From NCBI GenBank assembly GCA_030691725.1, contig JAUYDQ010000117.1, forward strand, positions 1 to 5,818: DNA of 5,818 nucleotides, given 5' to 3'. This document shows positions 1 to 5,818 of this stretch, one piece after another. The notes under the pieces are model-generated. The model saw nothing but the letters and a program-made list of their open reading frames with translations, searched no databases and was not told the DNA's origin. The DNA is from Candidatus Omnitrophota bacterium. Its GTDB lineage: Bacteria; Omnitrophota; Gorgyraeia; Gygaellales; Profunditerraquicolaceae. The translations under genes and the position numbers were made by a program. Position 1 is the first letter of the stretch. Each line of letters opens with the position of its first letter.

Positions 1-821
1 CCATCGTTAGCAATAACTGTTGTAGAAATTATACCTGAATCTGTAGGATATCCAGTCTTAGGATTTAATATATGGCTATACCGTTTATTTCCTTTACTAA
101 AATATTGCTCATAATCACCAGAGGTTGACACTGCTTTATTCTTTAATTCCAAATAATCCCAAAGGCCATCTTTGCGCGGATTGCGTATGGCTATCCTCCA
201 GGGCTTACCAAATTTATCTCCTAAGCAATAGATTTGACCTCCTGCATTTATCAGGCAACTTTTTATTCCGTGTTCTTTTAATTTCTTTACTGCGCAATCT
301 ACGGCATAGCCCTTAGCAATTGCCCCCAAGTCTATCTTCATACCAGGAAGTTTAAATTTTACCACATTATCACTAATATTAAAAATAATTTTATCAAACC
401 CTACTGTATTTAAAGTTTTCTCAATCTCCTCTCTTCCCGGTAAACGATATTTTTTATCCGTAAACCCCCAGAGGTCAATAAGTGGCCCCACGGTAATATC
501 GAATGCGCCGTCGCTCAGCTGCCAGAATTCTTTTGCCTTCTGTAAAACATAAAGTGTATCCAGGCTTACCTTCAGCTTACCGAGTTGATTTAATTTTGTT
601 ACCTCGCTGTCTTCCTTGTATTTACTCAGCAGGTTTTCAACCTGCCTTATTTCAGCAAAGACAATCTTTGGTGCATCCTTATATGGCGAGATTACCTCTA
701 CAAAAGTGCCCATCATCACCTGGGTATCTTTATGTAAAGTATTATCCTGGCAACCGCATAAACTAGTAACTAGTAACGAGTAACTAGTAACTAGTAAAAA
801 GTTTTGTAAGACTTTTCTCAT
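1..821 (-). CDS. apbE: FAD:protein FMN transferase, lipoprotein (3' end cut by window edge)
   Basis: ApbE moves FMN from FAD onto a Thr/Ser of target proteins, typically the RnfG/RnfD or NqrB/NqrC redox subunits, on the outer face of the inner membrane. The frame was read by hand; 273 residues are visible and no stop occurs before base 1. An N-terminal signal peptide (Met-Arg-Lys, then a hydrophobic stretch) ends in LCGC, a lipobox with Cys24 as the likely lipidated residue. Family motifs follow in order: GTFVEV at 38-43, SDGAFDITVGPL at 103-114, KIDLGAIAKGYAVD at 162-175, INAGG at 191-195, SGDYEQYF at 234-241 and SHILNPKTGYP at 249-259, which holds the conserved His250. Relatives run to about 320-350 residues, so the missing tail should carry the Asp/Thr metal-binding motif. 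The ATG overlaps the polX stop as ATGA, implying translational coupling; AAAGG lies 10 bases upstream. No flavinylation target is visible in the window. Confidence 0.95.
   Translation of the reverse strand, partial: MRKVLQNFLLVTSYSLLVTSLCGCQDNTLHKDTQVMMGTFVEVISPYKDAPKIVFAEIRQVENLLSKYKEDSEVTKLNQLGKLKVSLDTLYVLQKAKEFWQLSDGAFDITVGPLIDLWGFTDKKYRLPGREEIEKTLNTVGFDKIIFNISDNVVKFKLPGMKIDLGAIAKGYAVDCAVKKLKEHGIKSCLINAGGQIYCLGDKFGKPWRIAIRNPRKDGLWDYLELKNKAVSTSGDYEQYFSKGNKRYSHILNPKTGYPTDSGIISTTVIAND
761..795. repeat. Five tandem copies of a 7-base repeat inside the apbE signal peptide
   Basis: The plus strand shows five consecutive in-register copies of AACTAGT; the third copy reads AACGAGT. On the coding strand the array encodes about residues 9-21 of ApbE, so the protein repeats LLVTS separated by Tyr-Ser. 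Because the unit is 7 bases, gaining or losing one or two units would shift the reading frame, while three units would keep it. Whether the copy number varies in nature cannot be seen from one sequence. Confidence 0.9.
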
Positions 822-2530
822 TTTTTAAATGCCTTTAATAACTCCTCAAGTGAAAGCGTATTCAGCACATCTTTTTTGGTCAGCCAGCCGCGGCGCGCCA
901 CAGATACACCTAATCTCATTGTCGCCAACTGTTCAAAGGTATGCGCGTCTGTGTCTATAACTAATCTTGCGCCTATCTCTTTTGCCCGACGGCAGTTTAG
1001 GTCATTTAAATCTAATCTCTGCGGAAAAGCATTTATCTCCAAATAAGTATTGGTATCTCTGGCTGCTTTCAGGACTTCATCCATATCTATATCATACGCA
1101 TCGCGGCTACCCCATAGCCTGCCAGTGGGGTGTGCAATAATATGCACATAGTTATTCTTACATGCCCTAATCAGCCTTCTGGTCAGCTGCGATTTAGATT
1201 GTTTAAAACCAGTATGAATTGCTGCCACTACTACGTCAAATTCTTTTAATACCCCATCCTTATAATCCAGTCTACCATCAGAGTCTATATCCACTTCAGT
1301 ACCATAAAGCACTCTAAAGTCTTTAAGTTTCCTATTAATCCGGCCTATCTCTTGTTTCTTTTTCTTTAAATCCGCAATACTCAAACCACCCGCTACCTTT
1401 AAACTCTGGGAATGGTCAGTAATAGCAAGGTAGGAATAACCCCTGCGTTTTGCAGCTTCCACCATCTCTGCAATGGTATTACCACCATCTGACCATTTCG
1501 AATGCACATGCAGGTCTCCTTTTATATCTTTAAGTTCTATCAAATACGGTAATTGAAATTCCCGTGCAAGTTCTATCTCACCCGTATCCTCCCTTAATTC
1601 CGGCTCAATATAAGAAATGCCAAGGATTTTAAATATCTCTTCTTCGGTTTTTCCGCAAACAAACCTATTCTTTCTAAAAACACCATATTCATTTATCTTT
1701 AATCCCCTTTTTATGGCTAATTGCCTCAGCCTTATATTAAAATTCTTTGAGCCGGTAAAATATAAAAGTGCTGCGCCAAAAGATTTCTCTTCTTCTACAC
1801 GGCAGTCTACCTGGACATCGTCCTTTGTGCGCACAGAAGATTTGGTTTCTCCCTTTGCTAAAACAGCAGCTACATCAGGCAACCCGGTAAATACATCCAT
1901 TATTTTCTTGGGCTTTTTTGAAATCATCAGAATATCAATATCGCGCACTGTCTCTTTTTGGCGGCGCAAACTTCCTGCAACTGATATCCTCTTTACTTCA
2001 GATAATTTCTTCAGGGCGCTAATAAACTCATCTGCCACCTGCATTGCCTGCGCCAGGGTCATCCTCTCTCTTCCTCTTTTTAAGAGCTCTATTCCTTTAG
2101 AGATATTTTCAATGGTTTTTTCTTTTATGCCAAAGATCCCCTGCAGTTTATTCTTTTTTATGGCTTTCTCTAAATCTAAAATATTCTTTATCTTTAATTT
2201 CTCATATAATAATTTGGCGGTTTTCGGCCCGACAGAAGGAATATTCAGTAAATCCAATAACCCGCCAGGTACTTTCTTTTTTAAATCTTCGTATGCTTTT
2301 ATTTTCCCGGCCTGAACATATTCTTTTATTTTATCCGCAAGGTCTTTGCCAACCCCCGGAATATCCATAAGCCTATCATCCCTGACAAAATCTTCTATGT
2401 CCTCGGTCAAACCCTCGATATTCTGCGTTGCCCTCTCATATGCACGTATCCTAAAGGGATTATCGCCTTTTATCTCTAATATATTGGCGATTTCCCGGAA
2501 TATGGCGCTAATCTCTAAGTTTTTCATCAT
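818..2530 (-). CDS. polX: PolX-type DNA polymerase with C-terminal PHP nuclease domain
   Basis: A family X DNA polymerase of the bacterial type: gap-filling repair synthesis fused to a metal-dependent PHP domain, which in characterised homologues gives 3'-5' exonuclease and 3'-end processing activities. With the chosen start the protein is 570 residues, the usual length. Order of domains: N-terminal helix-hairpin-helix region (IPGVGKDLADKI near 57-68 and IPSVGPKTAKLL near 97-108); nucleotidyltransferase core with GSLRR and catalytic Asp197/Asp199 in DID, third Asp242 in VQVDCRV; YFTGSKNFN and LKINEYGVF motifs; then the PHP domain from about 339 with HVH (341/343), ITDH (372-373), Glu412, His439, AHP at 467 and DTDAH at 526-530. 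All expected metal ligands appear present. Start: ATG at 2530 forms a TAATG overlap with the yajQ stop and gives MMKNLEIS, like family members; the next ATG at 2527 is equally possible. An in-frame TTG at 2545 would extend further into yajQ and is less likely. No clear ribosome binding site is seen, consistent with coupling. Confidence 0.97.
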   Translation of the reverse strand: MMKNLEISAIFREIANILEIKGDNPFRIRAYERATQNIEGLTEDIEDFVRDDRLMDIPGVGKDLADKIKEYVQAGKIKAYEDLKKKVPGGLLDLLNIPSVGPKTAKLLYEKLKIKNILDLEKAIKKNKLQGIFGIKEKTIENISKGIELLKRGRERMTLAQAMQVADEFISALKKLSEVKRISVAGSLRRQKETVRDIDILMISKKPKKIMDVFTGLPDVAAVLAKGETKSSVRTKDDVQVDCRVEEEKSFGAALLYFTGSKNFNIRLRQLAIKRGLKINEYGVFRKNRFVCGKTEEEIFKILGISYIEPELREDTGEIELAREFQLPYLIELKDIKGDLHVHSKWSDGGNTIAEMVEAAKRRGYSYLAITDHSQSLKVAGGLSIADLKKKKQEIGRINRKLKDFRVLYGTEVDIDSDGRLDYKDGVLKEFDVVVAAIHTGFKQSKSQLTRRLIRACKNNYVHIIAHPTGRLWGSRDAYDIDMDEVLKAARDTNTYLEINAFPQRLDLNDLNCRRAKEIGARLVIDTDAHTFEQLATMRLGVSVARRGWLTKKDVLNTLSLEELLKAFKK

Positions 2531-3024
2531 TAACGATAATTGCAAAAACTAAGCGGTATAGAAAAGTTTAACCCCCGTAGATGCGCGATAACTGCCTGCA
2601 ATTCATCCTTCTTTGGGGAGCTCACCTTTATTTTTTCCCCTTCAATCTGAGTCTGCACTTTTACCTTAAGCCCCTTTATAATACCTGTCAGCTCTTTTGC
2701 TTTCTCTTTATCAATACCCATACATATTTCTACTTTTTGGCGTAGATACCCTTCAAAAGCCTTTTCAGGGTCATTAAATTTAAGGGATTTTAAAGAAACC
2801 CCTCTTTTGGCCATCCGGGTAGCCAGAATATCGGTAAGGGCGCGCAACTTAAAATCATTATCCGCAATTAAAGTTAACTTCTTCTCTTTTCTATCGTAGG
2901 CAATAGAGGCCTTGCTATCCTTAAAATCATAACGCTGGGATAACTCCTTATTCGCCTGATTTACCGCGTTATCCACTTCCTGCAGGTCAACTTCAGAAAC
3001 AATATCAAAAGAAAAATTCCCCAT
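2530..3024 (-). CDS. yajQ: YajQ-family nucleotide-binding protein (UPF0234/DUF520)
   Basis: A complete 164-residue YajQ family protein, matching the family's usual length of about 160-165. It opens with the hallmark FDIVSEVDLQEVDNAV (near residues 5-20) and YDFKDSKASI (32-41), and closes with DELQAVIAHLRGLNFSIPL and a CNYR tail, the typical ending. The family folds as two ferredoxin-like domains; it binds nucleotides, and a Xanthomonas homologue has been reported as a cyclic di-GMP effector. Its exact role here is unknown. There is no signal peptide or membrane segment, so it should be cytoplasmic. The start ATG at 3024 is supported by the position of the FDIVSEVD motif; a weak purine-rich GAGAAG lies 6 bases upstream. 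Its TAA stop shares a base with the polX ATG (TAATG), and pyk ends 48 bases upstream, so the gene looks operonic with both. Confidence 0.96.
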   Translation of the reverse strand: MGNFSFDIVSEVDLQEVDNAVNQANKELSQRYDFKDSKASIAYDRKEKKLTLIADNDFKLRALTDILATRMAKRGVSLKSLKFNDPEKAFEGYLRQKVEICMGIDKEKAKELTGIIKGLKVKVQTQIEGEKIKVSSPKKDELQAVIAHLRGLNFSIPLSFCNYR

Positions 3025-3072
3025 TATTCACTTCTCTGCTTTATCCCCCCAAAAGAGCCCAACTTGAAATGA

Positions 3073-4086
3073 TTAAGCATTATTCTCTGTGAACTTAATT
3101 ATTTTATTCATCATATCCACGCAATTTACAGGATACAGACCGACTGCAGTCTCTGCAGAAAGCATCAGATAATCTGACCCATCCAGTATGGCATTAGCCA
3201 CGTCTGAAACCTCTGCTCTTGTAGGTATGTGATTTTCCGTCATGCTCTCCAGCATTTGCGTAGCCGTAATGACGAATCTTTTTGCGCGGTTACATTTTTT
3301 GATTATTTCCTTTTGAATTATAGGTACCTCATATATGGGAATAGATACACCCATATCGCCTCTGGCAATCATAATTCCTTCGCAGACCTTAATTATCTCG
3401 TCTATATTTTTAATACCTTCGCGATTCTCAATCTTCCCGATAACCCGACATCTATACGGGCTACACCTGAACTCTTCCTTCAGGGCGAGAATATCGTCTT
3501 TATTTCTTACAAAAGATTGAGCGATATAATCAATCTTATTTTCTATAGAAAAACGGATATCTTCCCTATCTTTTTGCGTCAATCCTTTAAAATCCAGCCG
3601 AACATCCGGCATATTAATCCCTTTATGTTCCTTAATTAATCCAGGAACAATTACCCTGGCCTTCAGATGCTTTTTTTCGCAGGCTTCGGCCATTAAAGCG
3701 ATGTTACCGTCATCAATATAGATGTGCTGGCCTTTTTTGACCTGGCTTAAAGGGCCTCTATAATCAAACGGTATTAGATTGCCTTCTCCTGAAATATCCT
3801 GAGGAGTCAACCAGATAACCTGCCTTTTCTTGACTTGAATAGGCTTACTACCCTTAAGCCTGCCAACCCTTATGCGATAACCTTCTAAATCTCCTAATAT
3901 CCTTATGTGCCGGTGATATTTTTGATTTAGTTCTCTTACCAGGCGTATCCGATTAAGATGAGCTTGGAGGTTCCCATGGGAAAAATTTAACCTTACTACA
4001 TCCATCCCGGCATGCATCATCTTTCCCAGGACGCTTGAACGGCTTGAAGCAGGGCCTAACGTACAGATTATTTTAGTCTTTGGCAT
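3073..4086 (-). CDS. pyk: Pyruvate kinase, short form lacking the C-terminal domain
   Basis: Pyruvate kinase converts phosphoenolpyruvate and ADP to pyruvate and ATP. The 337 residues cover the A (barrel) and B (lid) domains only; standard enzymes run to about 470 or more. Visible motifs: KIICTLGPAS (5-14), RLNFSHG (32-38) with substrate and potassium ligands Arg32, Asn34, Ser36; Asp66; B domain about 70-157; KGINMPDVRLDFKGLTQKD (155-173); SFVR (191-194); KIENREG (218-224) with catalytic Lys218 and metal ligand Glu220; ARGD (241-244) with Asp244; TATQMLESM (274-282); PTRAEVSDVANAILDGSD (288-305); SAETAVGLYP (310-319). The chain stops just after the last barrel helix. Two motifs deviate: the usual GPKIR reads GYRIR (69-73), and GVEIP reads GVSIP (246-250). 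The core catalytic residues are kept, so it may be active but without the C-domain effector site and tetramer contacts. The ATG at 4086 matches the family start; no strong ribosome binding site is seen. Confidence 0.92.
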   Translation of the reverse strand: MPKTKIICTLGPASSRSSVLGKMMHAGMDVVRLNFSHGNLQAHLNRIRLVRELNQKYHRHIRILGDLEGYRIRVGRLKGSKPIQVKKRQVIWLTPQDISGEGNLIPFDYRGPLSQVKKGQHIYIDDGNIALMAEACEKKHLKARVIVPGLIKEHKGINMPDVRLDFKGLTQKDREDIRFSIENKIDYIAQSFVRNKDDILALKEEFRCSPYRCRVIGKIENREGIKNIDEIIKVCEGIMIARGDMGVSIPIYEVPIIQKEIIKKCNRAKRFVITATQMLESMTENHIPTRAEVSDVANAILDGSDYLMLSAETAVGLYPVNCVDMMNKIIKFTENNA

Positions 4087-4156
4087 TTATGTAAATAGGG
4101 TCGGATTTATTTTCTCAAAATAATTCTGATTCCGTTTTAAAGTTGTTTCGGTTATT

Positions 4157-4345
4157 AATTTTGCGGAGGGATTTGTGAGCGTGCATTAGAAAATTTTTGG
4201 CAAGAGTCTGCGAGGAATTACGACGAGTGAATGCAGGAACTGACATGCGATATACGAAGTGTTGGAATTCCTGCAAATGAACGAGAAGTAAACCGAAGCA
4301 GACGGCAAAAATTTTCAGCACGCGAGCAAACCCCGCAGCAAAATT
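4157..4345. repeat. Long imperfect inverted repeat able to form a hairpin of about 190 bases
   Basis: The arm 4157-4201 (starting AATTTTGCGGAGGG) aligns with the reverse complement of 4304-4345 at 34 of 42 aligned positions, with one 3-base gap; the best block is GAAAATTTTTG. Pairing continues inward less evenly: GTCTGC at 4205-4210 with GCAGAC at 4298-4303, ATTAC at 4217-4221 opposite GTAAA-type sequence near 4288-4292, and ATGCAGGAA at 4231-4239 with TTCCTGC at 4268-4274. The apex is roughly 4241-4260. If transcribed with the panE message it would make a very long stem, probably shielding the panE 3' end or separating it from pyk. The function is not shown by the sequence. Confidence 0.85.
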
Positions 4346-4349
4346 GTAT

Positions 4350-4392
4350 ATCGGGGACACTCTTCCGATTGGATTCAAAGACGTCCCCCGAT
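4350..4392. repeat. GGGGAC/GTCCCC hairpin beside the long palindrome
   Basis: ATCGGGGAC (4350-4358) pairs with GTCCCCCGAT (4383-4392), giving a 9-bp stem with one bulged base and a 24-base loop. It is followed by a small CCGA/TCGG pair (4388-4400). Such GGGGAC-GTCCCC ends fit a recognition hairpin for a Y1-type transposase, but that role is an inference. Confidence 0.7.
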
Positions 4393-4409
4393 TGGGTCGG
4401 TGCCTGTCC

Positions 4410-5336
4410 CTATAACGCTAAATTATAGCTGGCTTCAATGGTCTTGACTAAATCTACCAGCAAAGAATTTATCGGCACGGGTATTCCTAATTCCTGACCA
4501 TGGCGCACAATCACGCCATTAATAAAATCTATCTCCGTGCGTTTCTTTTTGAGGAGATCCTGTAACATACTGGAGACATTGGTTGCGGTTGCCTCGCAAA
4601 CCGCCTCAACCTTTGCCAGCGGGTCATCGTAAATAAGTTTAATTCTTTTTCTTTTAGCCACGCGGATAGCTTCTGTAACTGCTTCCCGTAAAATTCTACG
4701 CGTCCCCTCAAATTCTATTAACCTGCCATTGTTTAAACGCGTTATGGCAGTAAGTGCATTTATGCCCACATTAATAATTAACTTTGACCATAATAAGCCT
4801 TTGATATCGCGCGATATCCTTGTCTCAAGGCCAACTTTATTAAAAATCTCACGGATTGAACGCATCTCAACCGGAATTTTGCCGTCTATGCGGCCAATCA
4901 CTGTTTCGCCGTGCCCTGCATGCCTCACTTTCCCTACCTCAAGCAGAGTTGCACCCAGATTAGTTGCTCCGCCAATTACCCTTTCACTGCCGACTATTTC
5001 ATTAATAATTTCAATATTGCCGATACCATTCTGCAGCGTGAGAACCCGGGTATTCTCAACCAAAAGAGGCTTGGCCTGCGTTACTGCCTCTTTCGTATCA
5101 TAGGACTTAACCGCAATAATGATTAAATCCGCCTGGCCTATTTCTTTTATATCCGTTGTGGCTTTTACAGGTGACTGCCAGTAACCAGAAATTCCTTCTA
5201 TGGATATGCCGTTCTGATGAATTTTTGCCGCGCGTTCTTTATTCTTATCCAAAAACCAGATTTCTTCTTTGGACTTAGATAAAAAATTAGCCAACAGGCA
5301 CCCCATTGCGCCCGGTCCCACAATTACAATTTTCAT
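4410..5336 (-). CDS. panE: 2-dehydropantoate 2-reductase (ketopantoate reductase)
   Basis: PanE reduces 2-dehydropantoate to pantoate with NADPH, a cytoplasmic step toward pantothenate and coenzyme A. The product is 308 residues, normal for the family. It opens with the Rossmann nucleotide-binding motif GPGAMG (7-12), followed by LIIIAVKSYDT (71-81) and TLQNGIGN (100-107) with the conserved Asn103. The second domain has LLWSKLIINVGINALTAI (181-198) with catalytic Lys185, then SSMLQDLLKKKRTEIDFINGV (255-275) with the conserved Glu268. The start at 5336 is fixed by a strong AAGGAGG four bases upstream and by the Rossmann motif close to the N-terminus; an in-frame TTG at 5372 would add a meaningless Cys/Gly-rich stretch. 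The TAG stop falls inside the ATAGGG edge of the adjoining repeat element, so the original C-terminus may have been altered. Paralogues acting on other 2-keto acids exist, so the substrate is inferred. Other pantothenate genes are not in view. Confidence 0.93.
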   Translation of the reverse strand: MKIVIVGPGAMGCLLANFLSKSKEEIWFLDKNKERAAKIHQNGISIEGISGYWQSPVKATTDIKEIGQADLIIIAVKSYDTKEAVTQAKPLLVENTRVLTLQNGIGNIEIINEIVGSERVIGGATNLGATLLEVGKVRHAGHGETVIGRIDGKIPVEMRSIREIFNKVGLETRISRDIKGLLWSKLIINVGINALTAITRLNNGRLIEFEGTRRILREAVTEAIRVAKRKRIKLIYDDPLAKVEAVCEATATNVSSMLQDLLKKKRTEIDFINGVIVRHGQELGIPVPINSLLVDLVKTIEASYNLAL

Positions 5337-5340
5337 TTTG

Positions 5341-5347
5341 CCTCCTT
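5341..5347 (-). promoter_or_regulatory. Strong ribosome binding site of panE
   Basis: The coding strand reads AAGGAGG, four bases before the ATG at 5336. It is the best Shine-Dalgarno match in the window and decides the panE start over the upstream in-frame TTG. Confidence 0.9.
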
Positions 5348-5392
5348 GTCCACCAGGACAACACCCGCACAACTCCTTTAAGTGCGGGGTGT
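5346..5392 (-). promoter_or_regulatory. Two adjacent hairpins in the recO-panE gap; possible terminator-like or translation-control structure
   Basis: Directly after the recO stop, ACACCCCGCAC pairs with GTGCGGGTGT (5382-5392 with 5361-5370; one bulged C, 11-base loop). It is not followed by a T-run, so a standard intrinsic terminator is unlikely. The next hairpin is a perfect TTGTCC-TGGT-GGACAA (5361 down to 5346). Its last two bases are the first two of the panE AAGGAGG. The pair could slow readthrough from recO, stabilise RNA ends, or affect access to the ribosome site. The pairing is visible; the role is a guess. Confidence 0.5.
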
Positions 5393-5818
5393 CTATCTTA
5401 ACGCAGGTGCAAAATTATCCATTTTATTTATTACCTTTTGAGATTTAAGTTCCTTTTCCAGATGAAAGGTTAAAAAGGCATTTAAAATTATATTCAATTC
5501 CTTCTTTATTTGCGGGTTCATGCCTAAATTCAGATTAATCTTAAAGTCATTCTTCTCAATGTGCAGGATAGATGCAACTGTTCCCCTAAAAATTGTGCGC
5601 GACTTCAGGTCCTTATGGTAACATTCTGCGCAAAGCAAGCCGCCTAATGCAAAACTGAATTTGGAATGGCCGTTAATCCTTGCCCCACAGATAACGCAGG
5701 AATCAAAATGGGGCTTGAACCCGGAAAAGACCAGCATCTTAATCTTAAATATAGTCATAATTTTATCAGGGTTATTGGTTAGCTGCAATTCTCTAAGGCA
5801 GGTGGCAGCCAAATCAAA
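5393..5818 (-). CDS. recO: DNA repair protein RecO, C-terminal part (5' end outside window)
   Basis: RecO works with RecR (and RecF) to load RecA onto SSB-coated single-stranded DNA during gap repair. Only the last 141 residues are visible; the frame stays open to the right edge (reading Phe-Asp-Leu at bases 5818-5810), so the N-terminal OB-fold domain lies outside. The visible part is the helical C-terminal domain: a FKIKMLVFSGFKPHFDSC segment like the family's 'LL...GY.P...C', then a four-Cys zinc-type site CVIC (41-44) and CAEC (63-66) separated by FSFALGGLL. The tail after the finger is ordinary for RecO. The stop at 5393-5395 abuts a hairpin, and panE begins 56 bases further on, so the two are probably co-transcribed. 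Confidence 0.93.
   Translation of the reverse strand, partial: FDLAATCLRELQLTNNPDKIMTIFKIKMLVFSGFKPHFDSCVICGARINGHSKFSFALGGLLCAECYHKDLKSRTIFRGTVASILHIEKNDFKINLNLGMNPQIKKELNIILNAFLTFHLEKELKSQKVINKMDNFAPALR

Larger units (their letters stand above)
4095..4413. mobile_element. Palindrome-rich repeat element, likely non-autonomous (REP/Y1-transposase-associated type)
   Basis: This covers the 323-base stretch between pyk and panE, where I see no credible gene. The left edge reads ATAGGG (4095-4100) and the right edge CCCTAT (4408-4413), a 6-base inverted pair. GGGTCGG recurs near both ends (4098-4104, 4394-4400). Inside are a near-190-base imperfect palindrome (4157-4345) and a GGGGAC/GTCCCC hairpin (4350-4392). 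From memory, runs such as ATAGGGACAGGCACC and CGGGGACACTCTTCC resemble sequences that flank REP-associated tyrosine (Y1, IS200-like) transposases in uncultured bacteria. No transposase is encoded here, so this would be a non-autonomous or decayed copy moved in trans. No target-site duplication is obvious, which agrees with Y1-type movement but is weak evidence. The exact boundaries are inferred. The open frames inside on both strands (e.g. 4115-4378 minus, 4231-4428 plus) resemble no protein and follow from the palindrome. Confidence 0.55.

Noticed and set aside
503..766. Plus-strand open frames at 125-316 and 503-766
   Set aside because: They are antisense to the partial apbE, whose conserved motifs clearly define the coding strand.
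1617..2315. Open frame of 232 codons on the plus strand
   Set aside because: It lies wholly antisense to polX, whose motifs are intact, and its Phe/Ser-rich composition is that of a reverse-complement shadow.
3025..3072. Possible frameshifted remnant of the pyruvate kinase C-terminal domain
   Set aside because: Only 48 bases lie between the pyk stop and yajQ, far too short for the missing domain of about 130 residues.
4110..4150. Possible promoter for pyk on the minus strand (CAACTT, 17 bases, TATTTT)
   Set aside because: The -35 match is poor and the region is AT-rich, so such a pair is expected by chance; not strong enough to annotate.
4115..4378. Open frame of 87 codons on the minus strand and an overlapping 65-codon frame on the plus strand (4231-4428) in the pyk-panE gap
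   Set aside because: Both run through the long palindrome, resemble no protein family, and the minus frame lacks the His-x-His and Tyr motifs of a Y1 transposase.
5337..5372. Upstream TTG start for panE giving a Cys/Gly-rich N-terminal extension
   Set aside because: The extension is encoded by the hairpin sequences and the ribosome binding site itself; ATG at 5336 has the correct spacing.
1..5818. CRISPR array, tRNA, rRNA, phage or defence genes
   Set aside because: No regularly spaced direct repeats, no tRNA-like cloverleaf or rRNA sequence noticed, and all coding space is taken by housekeeping families.

Overview
All six recognisable genes in this window lie on the minus strand. Read in the direction of transcription, right to left, they are: the 3' part of recO, panE, a stretch of about 320 bases dominated by a repeat/palindrome element, a short pyruvate kinase (pyk), yajQ, a bacterial PolX-type DNA polymerase, and apbE, which runs off the left edge. 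The genes are tightly packed. recO and panE are 56 bases apart, pyk and yajQ 48 bases apart, yajQ and polX share a TAATG stop/start, and polX and apbE share an ATGA stop/start. Two blocks result: recO-panE, and pyk-yajQ-polX-apbE. The repeat element sits between them.

The organism is a bacterium of moderately low GC. It uses TTA, ATA, AGG and AAA codons freely and has dense, mixed-function operons. The combination of recO, yajQ, PolX, a lipoprotein ApbE and GGGGACA-type palindromic repeats resembles uncultured candidate phyla such as Omnitrophota and its relatives. That placement is only an impression from style; no marker gene here fixes the phylum.

Functionally the genes are mostly housekeeping. 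recO and polX serve DNA repair, panE coenzyme A synthesis, pyk the last step of glycolysis, yajQ is a small nucleotide-binding protein, and apbE attaches FMN to membrane redox proteins. I see no single shared pathway; the order looks like a generic co-transcribed cluster.

The points worth a second look are smaller in scale. (1) A roughly 320-base element between pyk and panE contains a near-190-base imperfect palindrome and GGGGAC/GTCCCC hairpins. Its apparent edge supplies the stop codon of panE. (2) The pyruvate kinase lacks its whole C-terminal domain and has changes in two conserved motifs. (3) Five copies of a 7-base tandem repeat encode most of the ApbE signal peptide, so a change in copy number would shift the frame. 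(4) Two hairpins sit side by side in the short recO-panE gap, one ending in the panE ribosome binding site. I found no convincing new defence, CRISPR or phage system.
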